DNA of 64,000 nucleotides, taken from Bacillus massilinigeriensis. GTDB lineage: Bacteria; Bacillota; Bacilli; Bacillales; Cytobacillaceae. The position numbers and the translations under genes were made by a program. The notes below the pieces were generated by a model that was not told the DNA's origin, ran no database searches, and saw nothing but the letters and a program-made list of their open reading frames with translations. Within the stretch, counting starts at the first letter, position 1; each line of letters begins with the position of its first letter. The stretch lies in NCBI RefSeq assembly GCF_900117315.1, contig NZ_LT630337.1:1394409-1458408 (forward strand), in the 5' to 3' direction. Below, in pieces: positions 26,167 to 36,357 of the stretch.

Positions 26167-27105
26167 TTAACTTACATGAATGTTGGAAGTCACTTTTTTT
26201 GTACCTGTGAGCATCTTCGGGTGCACGATACATTGAAACATATCATCACTCGACAGCTGCTGAAGTGTAAAGGAAACCAGGCCTTTTTCTACTACTAGTT
26301 GCTCCTTCTCGTGTTCGATAATCAACTGATCTGGCTTTATGGCTATGATTAACTGGTTCTCTTGACCGACAACCTTGTAAGGAATAATCCTTAATTTATT
26401 CTCCCAGCTTGATGGGAGTGTTTTTCTTCCCATAATAAAATCATCTGGAAAGCTTGCAATCTGAAAAACCGTTTGATTAATTTTGTCTACTTGATTCTTT
26501 AATGAAACAAACATGACAGGAGCTTTTGAAATGGGGTCATAAAGGTTATTTCCACTATCTATAAGCCCCTTTAGAGCAATCGTACTTTCTCCTATTGTAA
26601 GGGTGACGTGGATAATCTGATCGTATTGAATCTTTGTCATCTCAATTTTTTCAACATTCCTTCTGGAAAAATGCCAAGCAATAGGAAATCCTAAAACAAC
26701 AAAGAGCCAGCTTATCGGATCTCCAAAGCCATTCACACTTGCCAAAAAGACTGATGACGATAGTTCACTGTCGAAATTCAAAAAATAATGAGTACCTATA
26801 AGGGCCCCTCCGATTAAGAACGTGACTAGATAAAAGATCAGCAAGTTGTTTAAAAAGTAAGAAAAGCGCTTATATCCAAACGTCATTACTATCATCCAGA
26901 AAGAAAACAATAATTTAACTAAAGGATTTGATGAATAGGTATGTAAAGGAGTAATCATTAATAATATTAAAATAGAACCGATAAAACCACCCAAAAATAC
27001 CCGCCAATATTTTGTTTCCCTTTTAAGAATGATCGCAGTTAAATAGAGGAGTAAACAATCAAATAAGAGGTTTAAAGCCCAAATGATATCAATATAAACG
27101 GTCAA
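26167..27105 (-). CDS. spoIIGA: Pro-SigE processing aspartic protease SpoIIGA
   Basis: Membrane protease that cleaves pro-SigE in response to forespore SpoIIR. Five hydrophobic spans occupy residues 1-145, followed by a cytosolic retropepsin-like domain with the catalytic motif DSGN at Asp183, the same position as in B. subtilis. It is 312 aa. It forms the spoIIG operon with sigE, 44 bases downstream. Confidence 0.95.
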   Translation of the reverse strand: MTVYIDIIWALNLLFDCLLLYLTAIILKRETKYWRVFLGGFIGSILILLMITPLHTYSSNPLVKLLFSFWMIVMTFGYKRFSYFLNNLLIFYLVTFLIGGALIGTHYFLNFDSELSSSVFLASVNGFGDPISWLFVVLGFPIAWHFSRRNVEKIEMTKIQYDQIIHVTLTIGESTIALKGLIDSGNNLYDPISKAPVMFVSLKNQVDKINQTVFQIASFPDDFIMGRKTLPSSWENKLRIIPYKVVGQENQLIIAIKPDQLIIEHEKEQLVVEKGLVSFTLQQLSSDDMFQCIVHPKMLTGTKKVTSNIHVS

Positions 27106-27222
27106 TCATTTACCCCCTTTTATCTCTGTGAATCCATCTATATGATTCTCGTAATATCCTAAGAAGTTTCTACTTTCTCCTATTTTTTTCTGTAGATGTT
27201 TCTAGCAATCTTATTACGGTCT

Positions 27223-27256
27223 AGTATAGCCTACATACATGAATGAAGTGTGTCAC
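27223..27256 (-). promoter_or_regulatory. Candidate spoIIG promoter with 22-base spacer
   Basis: The minus strand reads GTGACA (27251-27256), a 22-base spacer, then TATACT (27223-27228), about 118 bases before spoIIGA. B. subtilis spoIIG is known for exactly this unusual 22-bp spacing, which makes it dependent on phosphorylated Spo0A. I do not find clear 0A boxes upstream by eye. The 327-base gap 27106-27432 holds this and the hmp promoter. Confidence 0.5.
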
Positions 27257-27355
27257 TTTCTGTAAACAAAATAGCAGAAATTTTCTATAATCTTTACAGA
27301 TTTTGTCATTTTTTCTCTACTCCTGTTCTTAGGTACTTTGTGAAAACAATTGAAG

Positions 27356-27398
27356 TGTGATGTACATCACTATAGCCACACTTGTTTATCACTATAAT
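27356..27398 (+). promoter_or_regulatory. hmp promoter with FNR/CRP-type box
   Basis: TGTGA-TGTACA-TCACT (27356-27371) matches the FNR/CRP consensus TGTGA-N6-TCACA in nine of ten positions. A perfect TATAAT lies at 27393-27398 without a recognisable -35. A start near 27404-27405 would put the box centre at about -41.5, the class II activator position. The AAGTGTG / CACACTT arms around it form a second imperfect dyad. Confidence 0.6.
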
Positions 27399-27432
27399 TA
27401 CAGTGCAAACCTAGCAAAAGGAGTAATGAATC

Positions 27433-28665
27433 ATGTTAAATGAAAAAACAATACAGATAATTAAAAGCACGGTACCAGTATTAGAGGTTCATGGAGAAGA
27501 AATTACGAAAAGATTTTATCATTTAATGTTTACGAATCATCCAGAGTTATTAAATATCTTTAATCATGCGAATCAAAAGCAGGGTCGTCAACAGAGAGCT
27601 CTCGCAAATGCGGTTTATCATGCTGCTAAATACATAGATCAATTGGAGACTATTCTCCCTGTTGTAACACAAATTGCTCATAAGCATCGATCTCTTGGGA
27701 TTAAACCTGAGCATTATCCGATTGTAGGCGAACATTTAATTCTAGCCATAAAGGATGTTCTTAAAGAGGCTGCAACTGAAGATATTATTGATGCTTGGAC
27801 AAAAGCATACGGAGTCATTGCGGATGCTTTTATCGGCGTAGAAGCCAAATTATATGAAGAGGCAGAGGAGAAAAAAGGAGGCTGGAAGGATTTTCGAGAT
27901 TTTGTCATTGCGAAAAAGGTTCAAGAGAGCTCAGTAATCACTTCCTTTTACCTTCAACCTGCTGACAGTGGAGAATTAGCTTCTTTTATTCCAGGTCAAT
28001 ATATAAGCGTTAAATTATCCATTCCTGGACAAGCAAATACCCATATTCGTCAATATAGTTTATCAGACTCACCTAATAAGAACTATTATCGAATTTCAGT
28101 TAAACGTGAGGAAGGTTTACAAAATCGTCCAGATGGTATTGTTTCCAACTATCTTCACCAGCACGTAAATGAAGGAGATATCATACAAATTAGCGCACCA
28201 GCTGGAGAATTTGTATTACAAGAAACAATTGCAACCCCTATTATTCTTCTAAGTGGTGGAGTAGGAATCACTCCAATGATGAGCATGCTAAATCACTTGA
28301 GCAATAAGAACATCAAGCAACAGATTACCTTTGTCCACGCTGCGATTAATGGTGACTACCATGCATTTAGCAAGGATGTAGACCACATTGTTGATGAAAA
28401 TAGAGAAGTTCAAAGACATTTTTATTACGAAAAACCAACCGAAACCGATAGAGAGAATCAAGCCTTTGATGGAGAAGGCTTGATTACAGCAGAGGCATTA
28501 AATCAAATAATCATCGACAAAAATGCAACGATCTATATGTGTGGCCCTGTAAATTTCATGCAAGCAATGTATGATGGTTTGTTAGAAATCAATGTTCCGA
28601 AAAAAAACATCCACTTTGAATTTTTTGGACCTGCATTAACCTTTAAAGAACAGCAACCTAGTTAA
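27433..28665 (+). CDS. hmp: Flavohaemoglobin (nitric oxide dioxygenase)
   Basis: Oxidises NO to nitrate with O2, using haem and FAD with NAD(P)H. The globin domain (1-140) has Tyr29 (B10) and the proximal His85 (in HKHRSLGI), as in E. coli Hmp. The FAD domain has RQYSLSD and the NAD domain has GGVGITPMMSML and CGPVNFM; the C-terminal HFEFFGP is canonical. It is 410 aa, with GGAG upstream of ATG 27433. It is the only plus-strand gene between sbp and spoIIGA. I do not recall it here in B. subtilis, so the locus may be a lineage-specific insertion. Confidence 0.96.
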   Translation: MLNEKTIQIIKSTVPVLEVHGEEITKRFYHLMFTNHPELLNIFNHANQKQGRQQRALANAVYHAAKYIDQLETILPVVTQIAHKHRSLGIKPEHYPIVGEHLILAIKDVLKEAATEDIIDAWTKAYGVIADAFIGVEAKLYEEAEEKKGGWKDFRDFVIAKKVQESSVITSFYLQPADSGELASFIPGQYISVKLSIPGQANTHIRQYSLSDSPNKNYYRISVKREEGLQNRPDGIVSNYLHQHVNEGDIIQISAPAGEFVLQETIATPIILLSGGVGITPMMSMLNHLSNKNIKQQITFVHAAINGDYHAFSKDVDHIVDENREVQRHFYYEKPTETDRENQAFDGEGLITAEALNQIIIDKNATIYMCGPVNFMQAMYDGLLEINVPKKNIHFEFFGPALTFKEQQPS

Positions 28666-28680
28666 TAATATTTTCATACA

Positions 28681-28730
28681 AAAGAGGCTGTCCCATAAGG
28701 TGCTTGGCACTTGTTTGGGACAGCCTCTTT
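28681..28730. terminator. Bidirectional terminator between hmp and ftsZ
   Basis: Perfect 15-bp stem AAAGAGGCTGTCCCA / TGGGACAGCCTCTTT with T-rich sequence on both sides, between convergent hmp and ftsZ. It shares the stretch CTGTCCCATAAGGTG with the terminator at 48567-48617. Confidence 0.9.
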
Positions 28731-28746
28731 GTATATTAAAATAAGA

Positions 28747-29883
28747 TTAATCTCTACGTTTACGGTTGCGAAGGAAGGTTGGAATATCTAGAGTTTCCTC
28801 CATTTGGGAAGAGCTGTTATTTCTTGTTTGGTCAAAAGCCTGCTCCTCACGTCTTTGCTCTTTTCTTCCGTTTTCTACGCCTGGTTTTGTATTGTTATGA
28901 ACGGGACGTACGAGTCTTTGTTGTGAATTATCCTCATTGAAACCTGTAGCGATTACTGTAACAACAATTTCATCTTTAAAATCTTCATTAATTACTGAGC
29001 CAAAAATCATATTAACTTCTTGATCGGAAGCTGAGGCAACAATATCAGCAGCTTCTTGCACTTCATAAAGACTTAAGTTTGTTCCACCAGTAATGTTCAT
29101 AAGAACGCCTTGAGCACCATCAATAGATGTTTCTAGTAACGGAGAAGAAATTGCCTTTTTAGCAGCTTCTGCCGCACGGTTTTCACCGGAAGAAACACCA
29201 ATCCCCATTAATGCAGAGCCTTTATTTGACATAATCGTCTTCACATCGGCAAAATCAAGGTTGATTAATCCAGGGACAGCAATTAAATCTGAGATACCTT
29301 GAACCCCTTGTCTTAATACGTTATCCGCTTCACGGAAGGCTTCTAACATCGGTGTACTCTTATCGACTATTTCTAAAAGACGATCATTAGGAATAACGAT
29401 TAGTGTATCAACCGCTTCTTTCATTCCTGCAATACCACCTGCAGCCTGTGTTGAACGTTTTTTCCCTTCAAAAGTAAAAGGACGAGTTACTACTCCAACT
29501 GTTAGAGCGCCTAATTCCTTTGCGATTTGAGCAATCACCGGAGCAGCCCCTGTTCCTGTTCCACCACCCATTCCAGCAGTAACAAACACCATATCAGCGC
29601 CCTTTAGGGCATCTTCAATTTGTTCCTTGCTTTCCTCGGCAGCCTTTTTTCCAACCTCTGGGTTAGCACCTGCACCAAGACCTCGAGTCAGCTTCCCACC
29701 AATTTGCATTTTTATTTCAGCCTTTGATAGGTTTAAGGCTTGAGCATCTGTGTTAACAGCTATAAATTCAACACCTTGAACTCCGTGTTCTATCATACGG
29801 TTTACTGCATTATTACCACCGCCGCCAACGCCGATGACTTTAATTGTTGCTAAAGATTCTAAATTTGTATCAAATTCCAACAT
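28747..29883 (-). CDS. ftsZ: Cell division GTPase FtsZ
   Basis: Tubulin-like GTPase forming the Z-ring. The signature [15 protein letters not shown], an N-terminal glycine-rich loop ([10 protein letters not shown]) and T7-loop region ([11 protein letters not shown]) are present. A variable charged linker (about 315-360) leads to the conserved C-terminal peptide [13 protein letters not shown], which binds FtsA and SepF. It is 378 aa. It follows ftsA with a 38-base gap. Confidence 0.98.
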   Translation of the reverse strand: MLEFDTNLESLATIKVIGVGGGGNNAVNRMIEHGVQGVEFIAVNTDAQALNLSKAEIKMQIGGKLTRGLGAGANPEVGKKAAEESKEQIEDALKGADMVFVTAGMGGGTGTGAAPVIAQIAKELGALTVGVVTRPFTFEGKKRSTQAAGGIAGMKEAVDTLIVIPNDRLLEIVDKSTPMLEAFREADNVLRQGVQGISDLIAVPGLINLDFADVKTIMSNKGSALMGIGVSSGENRAAEAAKKAISSPLLETSIDGAQGVLMNITGGTNLSLYEVQEAADIVASASDQEVNMIFGSVINEDFKDEIVVTVIATGFNEDNSQQRLVRPVHNNTKPGVENGRKEQRREEQAFDQTRNNSSSQMEETLDIPTFLRNRKRRD

Positions 29884-29921
29884 GATAAATCCTCCTATTT
29901 CGACGTATTCCTGATACCATC

Positions 29922-31205
29922 TTACTCAAAAAAGTAACCTAGGAATTTTTTTACTCTAGATGACATTTTTTCCTCCGGCTGCTTCACCGGCTTTTGTTTT
30001 GGTTGCGGTTGTTTTTGTGTTCTTATTTCCTTCTTTTCTCCAGGGCTTGCTGCATTCCCTATTTTTCTGCCCTGTACTTTTGCATTTTTATATGCAAATT
30101 TGATAAGACCGACTGCTGTCGTATATTGAGGCTCTCTTACCCCGATATAATCAGGAATCGCAATTCTAACGCGATTTTGTAAAATAGCTTGTCCTAATTC
30201 TAAAATCCCTTCAATATTGGCTACACCGCCTGTCAAAACATATCCTCCAGGCAGGTCCCTAACCCCCAATCTCTTGAGCTCATTTAGAATTAATTCAAAA
30301 ATTTCTTCCATTCTTGCTTCAATAATATCTGAGATTTCACGTTGGTTATACTGCTGATGTTGATCACTGCCAATAATTGGAACGCTAAAGACCTCTTCCT
30401 CAGAAGCGTGATCGTAAAAAGCATGACCGTATTTTATTTTTATCCGCTCAGCATCTTCTGTAGATGTCTTCAAACCAATGGACAAATCTTTGGTAATATG
30501 GTCACCACCAACTGGCAAAACACTTGTTCCTCTTAAAAAACCCTGTTCAAAAACAGCTATTGTTGTTGATCCACCACCGATATCGATTAGGGCTACGCCA
30601 AGGTTTTTTTCATCCTTGGATAATGCTAAAGAACCAGCTGCAAGAGGTTGAAGAGTAATATCTAATATTTCTAGTCCAGCTTTTTCTACACAGCGAAGAG
30701 TATTATGTAGGATTGTTTTTGACCCTGTAATTATGATGCCCTCCATTTCAAGGCGAACACCAATCATCCCTCTAGGATCATTAATTTCATCAAGGCCGTC
30801 GACAATAAACTGTCTTGGAATAACATCAATAATTTCTCTTTCTGGAGGGATAGAAACCACTTGGGCTGCATCTATTACCCTTGCAATATCCTCATCTGTT
30901 ATCTCCCGGTTCTCACTAGATACAGCGACAACACCGTGGCATGCTTGAAGCAATACATGGTTTCCTGAAATTCCAACGATTACCTTATTTATATGCATAC
31001 CTATCATTCTCTCAGCCTGTTCAATAGCCTGCCTTATAGAATGAACGGTTTCATCAATATCTACAATCGAACCTTTTCTTAATCCTTCAGATTTAACATT
31101 ACCCACACCAATAATATTTAAAGAGTCATTGACCATTTCACCAATGATTACCTTTACACTGGATGTACCGATGTCAAGACTTACATATATTTCATTGCTG
31201 TTCAT
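29922..31205 (-). CDS. ftsA: Cell division protein FtsA
   Basis: Actin-like ATPase that tethers FtsZ to the membrane. Actin-family phosphate motifs are [14 protein letters not shown] and [16 protein letters not shown], and the adenosine motif is [12 protein letters not shown] basic, Gln/Pro-rich linker precedes a C-terminal amphipathic membrane-targeting helix ([11 protein letters not shown]). It is 427 aa. It is cotranscribed with ftsZ. Confidence 0.97.
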   Translation of the reverse strand: MNSNEIYVSLDIGTSSVKVIIGEMVNDSLNIIGVGNVKSEGLRKGSIVDIDETVHSIRQAIEQAERMIGMHINKVIVGISGNHVLLQACHGVVAVSSENREITDEDIARVIDAAQVVSIPPEREIIDVIPRQFIVDGLDEINDPRGMIGVRLEMEGIIITGSKTILHNTLRCVEKAGLEILDITLQPLAAGSLALSKDEKNLGVALIDIGGGSTTIAVFEQGFLRGTSVLPVGGDHITKDLSIGLKTSTEDAERIKIKYGHAFYDHASEEEVFSVPIIGSDQHQQYNQREISDIIEARMEEIFELILNELKRLGVRDLPGGYVLTGGVANIEGILELGQAILQNRVRIAIPDYIGVREPQYTTAVGLIKFAYKNAKVQGRKIGNAASPGEKKEIRTQKQPQPKQKPVKQPEEKMSSRVKKFLGYFFE

Positions 31206-31253
31206 TCTTTGGCACCTCCCTTTTAAGACTCAAATAATTGAACAACAACAATC

Positions 31254-31318
31254 ATTATAATCATTGCGTTTTTTTGTTTATAAATAAAATTATTCGTCAA
31301 AACTAATGTTTTCCCTTT
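31254..31318 (-). promoter_or_regulatory. Candidate ftsA promoters (sigma-H-like and sigma-A-like)
   Basis: The minus strand between sbp and ftsA has AAAGGGAAA followed after about 11 bases by ACGAATAA, resembling a sigma-H promoter (31290-31318). A TATAAT (31254-31259) with no good -35 lies further down. B. subtilis ftsAZ is known to use sigma-A and sigma-H promoters here; the match is by eye. Confidence 0.4.
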
Positions 31319-31345
31319 TTATTAAAGCATTTTTTTTCTAATTTT

Positions 31346-31690
31346 TCATGGTTTTGACGACCATTTTGACAACAGTATTCTACGAATTACGGCGATATTT
31401 TGAAACAATCTGACCCCAAAAGCAAAAACTGCTGCTAAATACAAGTCTACACCAAGATGAACGCCTAGAAAAGCTAAACTTGCTGCCAAAATGATATTAA
31501 AAAAGAAACCTGATACAAATATTTTTTCATCATAAATATTTTGTAAATGCGCCCTTACTCCACCAAACAATGTATCTAAAGCCGCAAGAATTGCAATGGA
31601 TAAATAATTTGAATATTCATCCGGAATTCTTATATCTGTTAATAATCCAAGAATTACCCCAACTATTAAACCTAAAAGAGGAAGCCACAT
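31346..31690 (-). CDS. sbp: Small basic protein (Sbp, DUF1290)
   Basis: 114-aa membrane protein with three to four hydrophobic spans (MWLPLLGLIVGVILGL at the N-terminus) and the conserved LAALDTLFGGVRAHLQ and FAFGVRLFQNIAVIRR segments of the DUF1290/Sbp family. It lies immediately upstream of ftsA, its usual place. Function not established. Confidence 0.9.
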   Translation of the reverse strand: MWLPLLGLIVGVILGLLTDIRIPDEYSNYLSIAILAALDTLFGGVRAHLQNIYDEKIFVSGFFFNIILAASLAFLGVHLGVDLYLAAVFAFGVRLFQNIAVIRRILLSKWSSKP

Positions 31691-31709
31691 GCTTTCTTTA
31701 CTCCTTACG

Positions 31710-32432
31710 CTATTGTTTAACGGGCTCCATTTTTTGAATCCGTATCGTATCCTGATAACCAGGAAGTGTTATCTTTGCTTCCGGTTCTAGTACACTTATT
31801 TTTAAGCTGTCGATGAAAAACTCTTCCGCGATTTTTGATACTTTCATCTGATTATAAAGCTTTTCCGCATTTTGATAATCATCTGTAACCACTTTTATTT
31901 CAATAGGAAAGTGATTTAATGAATGACCATCAATTTTTGCTTCCCCATTGATGTCCCTTATGACTGTTGTATTAATAATCCTTTTCCCATCAATGGATAT
32001 TTCCTTTGCATCATAAATATTCATTTCATTGATTAATCTTTTTAATAGATCTGGAGAAATGACTGCCTTTGTATGATTTAAAAGCAAATCCTCATAGGCA
32101 GGTTTTATTATCAGTGTAATTCCTGGACCATTAACCTCTTCAAGTCCTGCTTCCTTCTTTAATTCTTTTATTGTATCAATTAATGCAGCCTCTTTACTTT
32201 GCTTCCGCTCGGTTTCATACATAGCAAGTTTCTCTTCATTAGAAGTGATTTCTAATAATAGCTCTGATTGTAATTCCTTTGCCGATGCCAAATCCTCTCG
32301 AAGCTGCCAAGTATCTCTCGTATCCCTAACAACTGGTTTTTGTACCGTTTGAAATTGTATAGCAATCATAAATCCAATCACAATGGCAATTATAAATAAG
32401 TTTAGAGTCTTTTTTTTATCCACATTCCTCAC
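31710..32432 (-). CDS. ylxX: DUF881 protein YlxX
   Basis: 240-aa membrane-anchored protein: one N-terminal span (about 9-27), a coiled coil (about 40-95), and an extracytoplasmic DUF881 domain with the motifs GPGITLIIKP, KRLINEMNIYDAKEISIDGKRI and FPIEIKVV. It is a paralogue of the adjacent ylxW, the usual tandem pair between divIB and sbp. Role unknown, presumably division-related by context. Confidence 0.88.
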   Translation of the reverse strand: MRNVDKKKTLNLFIIAIVIGFMIAIQFQTVQKPVVRDTRDTWQLREDLASAKELQSELLLEITSNEEKLAMYETERKQSKEAALIDTIKELKKEAGLEEVNGPGITLIIKPAYEDLLLNHTKAVISPDLLKRLINEMNIYDAKEISIDGKRIINTTVIRDINGEAKIDGHSLNHFPIEIKVVTDDYQNAEKLYNQMKVSKIAEEFFIDSLKISVLEPEAKITLPGYQDTIRIQKMEPVKQ

Positions 32433-32452
32433 CTTTAAGGAAATAATAAGCC

Positions 32453-33148
32453 TTAACTTCCTAAAATGGGTTCCATTATTATTTCATCTTTCTTTTCTAA
32501 CGAAAATTCAACATTCTCATTGACTAACATATCTTTTACACCGCCATTCAAATTTAGCGATGAAGATAAAATATCGGGATCCCCAATAGCTGTTATAACA
32601 AATGGTGCTGGATGTTGATTTCCGTCTATTTCAATCACTGGTCCATTGCACATAATATATGATCTATGATTAATTCTTTGGCCATTAATGGCAACTGCGC
32701 TAGCTCCAGATATGTACAACTCATTGATTACCTTAAATACATGGTGTTCATGGACAATATAGTTATTAGCATTTTCGGTTGAAGGGTCATATTCTCCATC
32801 GGCTAATGTGACCTCAACACCCTTACCCTTTACCTTAACTTTACCGACAAACATCCGATATTTTTCTGCATCCTCTGCTAGATTGAAAAAGACTTGTTCT
32901 TCCTTCGCTAATTCTTCTTCAACTTCTAAGACCTTTCTTTGCTTCTCCTTCAGCTCCTTTTGAAGCTTTCGATTTGTTTCTTCTTGATCAATAATCTGAT
33001 TGTGAAGATCCATATCTCGATCCCATTGTTTACTTGTTATATTTGAAGATTGATTTTCTGTTTGTGTAATGTGGAATGAAAATGCCATCATATAACCTAA
33101 TACTAAAAAGATTAATGAAAGGATGACATGTTTCCCCTTTCTCTTCAT
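32453..33148 (-). CDS. ylxW: DUF881 protein YlxW
   Basis: 231 aa: a membrane anchor (about 7-25), a strongly charged coiled coil with KELKEKQRKVLEVEEELAKE, and a DUF881 domain (VKGKGVEVTLADGEYD, VINELYISGASAVAINGQRI, PFVITAIGDPDIL). It lies between divIB and ylxX, overlapping neither, with short gaps suggesting one transcript. The tandem with YlxX suggests an old duplication. Confidence 0.88.
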   Translation of the reverse strand: MKRKGKHVILSLIFLVLGYMMAFSFHITQTENQSSNITSKQWDRDMDLHNQIIDQEETNRKLQKELKEKQRKVLEVEEELAKEEQVFFNLAEDAEKYRMFVGKVKVKGKGVEVTLADGEYDPSTENANNYIVHEHHVFKVINELYISGASAVAINGQRINHRSYIMCNGPVIEIDGNQHPAPFVITAIGDPDILSSSLNLNGGVKDMLVNENVEFSLEKKDEIIMEPILGS

Positions 33149-33162
33149 CTATTTACTCCTTC

Positions 33163-33930
33163 CTACTCAAAAGCCTTAAAATAGGAACCAACCTCTAAAT
33201 CAATAATCCCTTTTTTATCCGGGTTTAATTGGCTAACGATAGAAGGGTAATGAGCCATTTTGGATGAGAAATTATGTAGCGAGGCACTAACTTCAAATCC
33301 ATCATTCATATATAGCATAATATGGTAATCATCTGTCTCTTTAGGAGAATAGTGTATTTCTGAGATTGCATTTTTCACTTCAATTGGCATTTGGCTTAGT
33401 CCAGATAGTAACTCCTTCATAATATCACCTTCAGAAAAGCCCTTTAATACCGGTACATTCATTGGAATATTTTCCTTTTCATGCTTCTTTAATATTTTGC
33501 CATTTTCAAGCACAGGATAAAGTACATTCTCCTTTGCCACGTAGGCTACTCTCTTTTCCTCAAGCAGTTTAACCATAACGGTATTTGGCCATTGAATAGA
33601 AACCTGCACCTTTTTTATTTCAGGAAGTTTTCGGATGCTTTTTTCCACTTCATCCTCATTCACCTTCCATATATTAGTCTTTTGGCTTACCCCACTAATA
33701 TTGATGATTTCAGATTGTGTGTATACCTTATTCCCTTTAACGGTTATCGTTTTTACATGGCTCAACGGTGATTGGAAATAAACAACGCAGACAATTAGAA
33801 AAAAGAATATGAATAATAGAAAAATTAACCTTCTATTTGCCTTCCTTCTCCTTTGTTGCTTTAATTTAGGAATTCGATCTTCAAGCGATACGACATTTCC
33901 TTGCTTCATCTCCTTCACCCCAAATTGCAT
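33163..33930 (-). CDS. divIB: Cell division protein DivIB (FtsQ homologue)
   Basis: Bitopic membrane protein of the DivIB-DivIC-FtsL complex. A basic cytoplasmic tail (KLKQQRRRKANRR) is followed by a span (about 36-54) and a POTRA domain beginning SHVKTITVKGNKVYTQSEII. The beta domain ends GIIDLEVGSYFKAFE. Start placed at ATG 33930, with AAGGTG ten bases upstream (255 aa). The alternative ATG at 33909 (MKQGNVVSLED) has its ribosome site directly abutting it. Confidence 0.92.
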   Translation of the reverse strand: MQFGVKEMKQGNVVSLEDRIPKLKQQRRRKANRRLIFLLFIFFFLIVCVVYFQSPLSHVKTITVKGNKVYTQSEIINISGVSQKTNIWKVNEDEVEKSIRKLPEIKKVQVSIQWPNTVMVKLLEEKRVAYVAKENVLYPVLENGKILKKHEKENIPMNVPVLKGFSEGDIMKELLSGLSQMPIEVKNAISEIHYSPKETDDYHIMLYMNDGFEVSASLHNFSSKMAHYPSIVSQLNPDKKGIIDLEVGSYFKAFE

Positions 33931-33987
33931 CAATTTCTTTCACCTTATCAAGCTAGTCCATTTTTTGTGAAGTAATCATTGACTTTC

Positions 33988-34033
33988 TGTTAGTTAATAA
34001 ACGGCACGAGATTATCATGCCGTTATACTAACA
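33988..34033. repeat. Nested inverted repeat between divIB and murB (possible murB terminator)
   Basis: Outer arms TGTTAGT / ACTAACA and inner arms AACGGCA / TGCCGTT flank an 11-base loop. On the minus strand the inner hairpin is followed by TTTATT, so it may be a weak terminator after murB; the outer arms are unexplained. Confidence 0.5.
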
Positions 34034-34097
34034 TTGAAAAAGTTATCTAGTGACATATTATAACACAATATTTGACATTCGAAAGAGGAAAATACTG

Positions 34098-35006
34098 CTA
34101 CTTTCTACCAATTATTTCGACTTCCGTTTCCATTTTGATTCCATATTGTGTATCAATCGTCTTTTTAATATAATCAATAAGTTTTAGTACATCACTTGCC
34201 GTTGCGTTCCCAGCATTAACAATGAAATTCCCGTGCATCTCTGAAATTTTTGCTCCACCAATGGAGTAACCCTTAAGTCCTGCCTCCTCCACCAGTTTAC
34301 CGGCATAATTTGGCAATGGGTTTCTAAAAATGCTCCCTGCACACGGGTAATTCCAAGGTTGAGTGACCTTTCGATAGTCCTTGTTCTTTTGTATCTCTGC
34401 AATGATCGTTTCCCTATCTCCCGGTTGCAGCTTAAATACAGCCTCCACTACAATTCCTGGACGCTTACTTTGAAGGATGGATGTACGATAGCTAAATTCC
34501 ATTTCTTCATTTGTCAACCACTCGAGCTTTCCATCATTAAATAATATAAGAGCCTTAGTAAGAATCTTTGAGATGTCTGAACCATGGGCACCTGCATTCA
34601 TATAGACTGCACCACCAACGGAGCCTGGAATTCCACCGGCAAACTCTAAACCAGATAATCCTTTTCGGCTTATGGATGTGGCAAGGCTAACAAGGGAGTA
34701 ACCACCTCCAACCTTTACTTCATTCTCGTTGATCTCTAACTGGTCGAGACCAGAGCCTAGTTTGATAACCACTCCTTCAATTCCATTATCAGAGACAAGC
34801 AGATTTGAACCTCTGCCAATGGCTCTCCACTTTATGTCGTACTCATTTATCAACTCCATTATTTTTTGCAAATTTTCCGGCTTTGATGGCTCAACAAAAA
34901 TATCAGCAGGGCCTCCAATTTTTATTGTTGTATGGTTGGACATAGGTTCATTTTCTCTTACTTTTCCTATATTTAAAGCATATAATTTCGCTAAAAATTC
35001 TTTCAT
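34098..35006 (-). CDS. murB: UDP-N-acetylenolpyruvoylglucosamine reductase
   Basis: FAD enzyme reducing UDP-GlcNAc-enolpyruvate to UDP-MurNAc. The FAD-binding motifs are [10 protein letters not shown] and [11 protein letters not shown], with [26 protein letters not shown] and the catalytic Ser in CAGSIFRNP. At 302 aa, the type II form of Gram-positives. The ATG follows GGGAGG. It lies between murG and divIB. Confidence 0.97.
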   Translation of the reverse strand: MKEFLAKLYALNIGKVRENEPMSNHTTIKIGGPADIFVEPSKPENLQKIMELINEYDIKWRAIGRGSNLLVSDNGIEGVVIKLGSGLDQLEINENEVKVGGGYSLVSLATSISRKGLSGLEFAGGIPGSVGGAVYMNAGAHGSDISKILTKALILFNDGKLEWLTNEEMEFSYRTSILQSKRPGIVVEAVFKLQPGDRETIIAEIQKNKDYRKVTQPWNYPCAGSIFRNPLPNYAGKLVEEAGLKGYSIGGAKISEMHGNFIVNAGNATASDVLKLIDYIKKTIDTQYGIKMETEVEIIGRK

Positions 35007-35071
35007 CTTAACCTCCCTTTCTCTCTCTTTCTGTGAAGTTCATTTATTTTATGCAAAAGAATAGAAATGGG

Positions 35072-36175
35072 CTACTTTTGATTTTTCTTCACAAGATCTT
35101 CCATTAGGTTATACATTCTTTTAGCTGCATCAGGAATCCCTAACTGAATGGCCGCCTTCTTCATATTTGTTAAATTTTCATTATCCAATAGGATTTGATC
35201 AATTTGTTCCACAAGTTTTTTTCCAGTTAACTCTTGTTCTAATAAAATGAAAGCTGCCCCATGATCACTTAAAGCCCTTGCATTCTTTTCCTGATGATTA
35301 TTCGTAACATATGGACTTGGAATAAGAATACTAGGTATCCCTAAAGAGGTTAATTCGGCCAGCGTCGTTGCACCTGCACGGGCAACGGTCAAGTCAATTC
35401 CAGCCAAGACCTCGGGCATATTATGGATAAATGGCTTAATGATTACATTTTCTGGATTCCCTACAAGTTGAACCTCCCTTTGAACCTCCTCAAAGTGGGC
35501 ATCTCCAGTTACATAAAGAACTTGATATGGTCTAGCACCAAATTCGGTTAATGATTTCAAAACAGCCTCATTAATCGGTCTTGCACCTCTGCTACCCCCA
35601 AAAATTAATACTGAAGGAACCTTTAGTTTAAGTCCAACAGAAAGACGCCCCTTCACTCCATCCTGCCCCAATACTTCAGATGCACGTGGATTTCCTGTCA
35701 TCACCACTTTTTCTTTAGGAAAAAAATCGACAGCTTCTTCAAAGCATACGGCAATCCGATCGACGAATCTACTTAAAAACTTATTTGTTAACCCTGGAAC
35801 ACTATTTTGTTCATGAATAATCGTTGGAATTCCTAACCTTGACGCTGCATATACGACCGGTCCACAAACATAACCGCCAGTCCCAATGACAACATCAGGA
35901 GAAAATTGTTTCAGTATCTTCTTGCTATCGTGGACACCCTTGAAAAATCGATAAACAGTCTTAAGGTTCTCAAATGATAATTTTCGTTTAAATCCTGTAA
36001 TATGTATCGATTTGAAAGGAATTAGTTCCCTTCTTACAATTTTGCTTTCCAACCCTTTTTCTGTTCCAATATATAAAAATTCAGCATCTTTTGATTCCTT
36101 TTGTATTTCACGAATCAAGGCAAGAGCCGGATAAATATGACCACCGGTTCCTCCTCCACTAACTACAATACGCAA
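35072..36175 (-). CDS. murG: Lipid II synthase MurG (GlcNAc transferase)
   Basis: Membrane-associated GT28 glycosyltransferase adding GlcNAc to lipid I. The glycine loop is [13 protein letters not shown], with a second [10 protein letters not shown] and the donor-site motifs [11 protein letters not shown] and [10 protein letters not shown] set the start at TTG 36175 (M-R-I-V-V-S-G-G-G), which matches family N-termini and has GAGGTG six bases upstream. A GTG three codons earlier is possible. The product is 367 aa. Confidence 0.95.
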   Translation of the reverse strand: MRIVVSGGGTGGHIYPALALIREIQKESKDAEFLYIGTEKGLESKIVRRELIPFKSIHITGFKRKLSFENLKTVYRFFKGVHDSKKILKQFSPDVVIGTGGYVCGPVVYAASRLGIPTIIHEQNSVPGLTNKFLSRFVDRIAVCFEEAVDFFPKEKVVMTGNPRASEVLGQDGVKGRLSVGLKLKVPSVLIFGGSRGARPINEAVLKSLTEFGARPYQVLYVTGDAHFEEVQREVQLVGNPENVIIKPFIHNMPEVLAGIDLTVARAGATTLAELTSLGIPSILIPSPYVTNNHQEKNARALSDHGAAFILLEQELTGKKLVEQIDQILLDNENLTNMKKAAIQLGIPDAAKRMYNLMEDLVKKNQK

Positions 36176-36357
36176 TTTTTTCACCTCGTTAAAGAGTGTA
36201 CATTTTCTGATGGAGAATAACAATATATTAATCCATTCTTATTTCTCCCCTATTCTACTATACTCTAGACTTAAACTTGGTTTCTACATAAGAATGTCAC
36301 TTAAATGTAATATTTATGGAAAAAGCAATCATCTTACATACAAATAAAAAATAAAAG

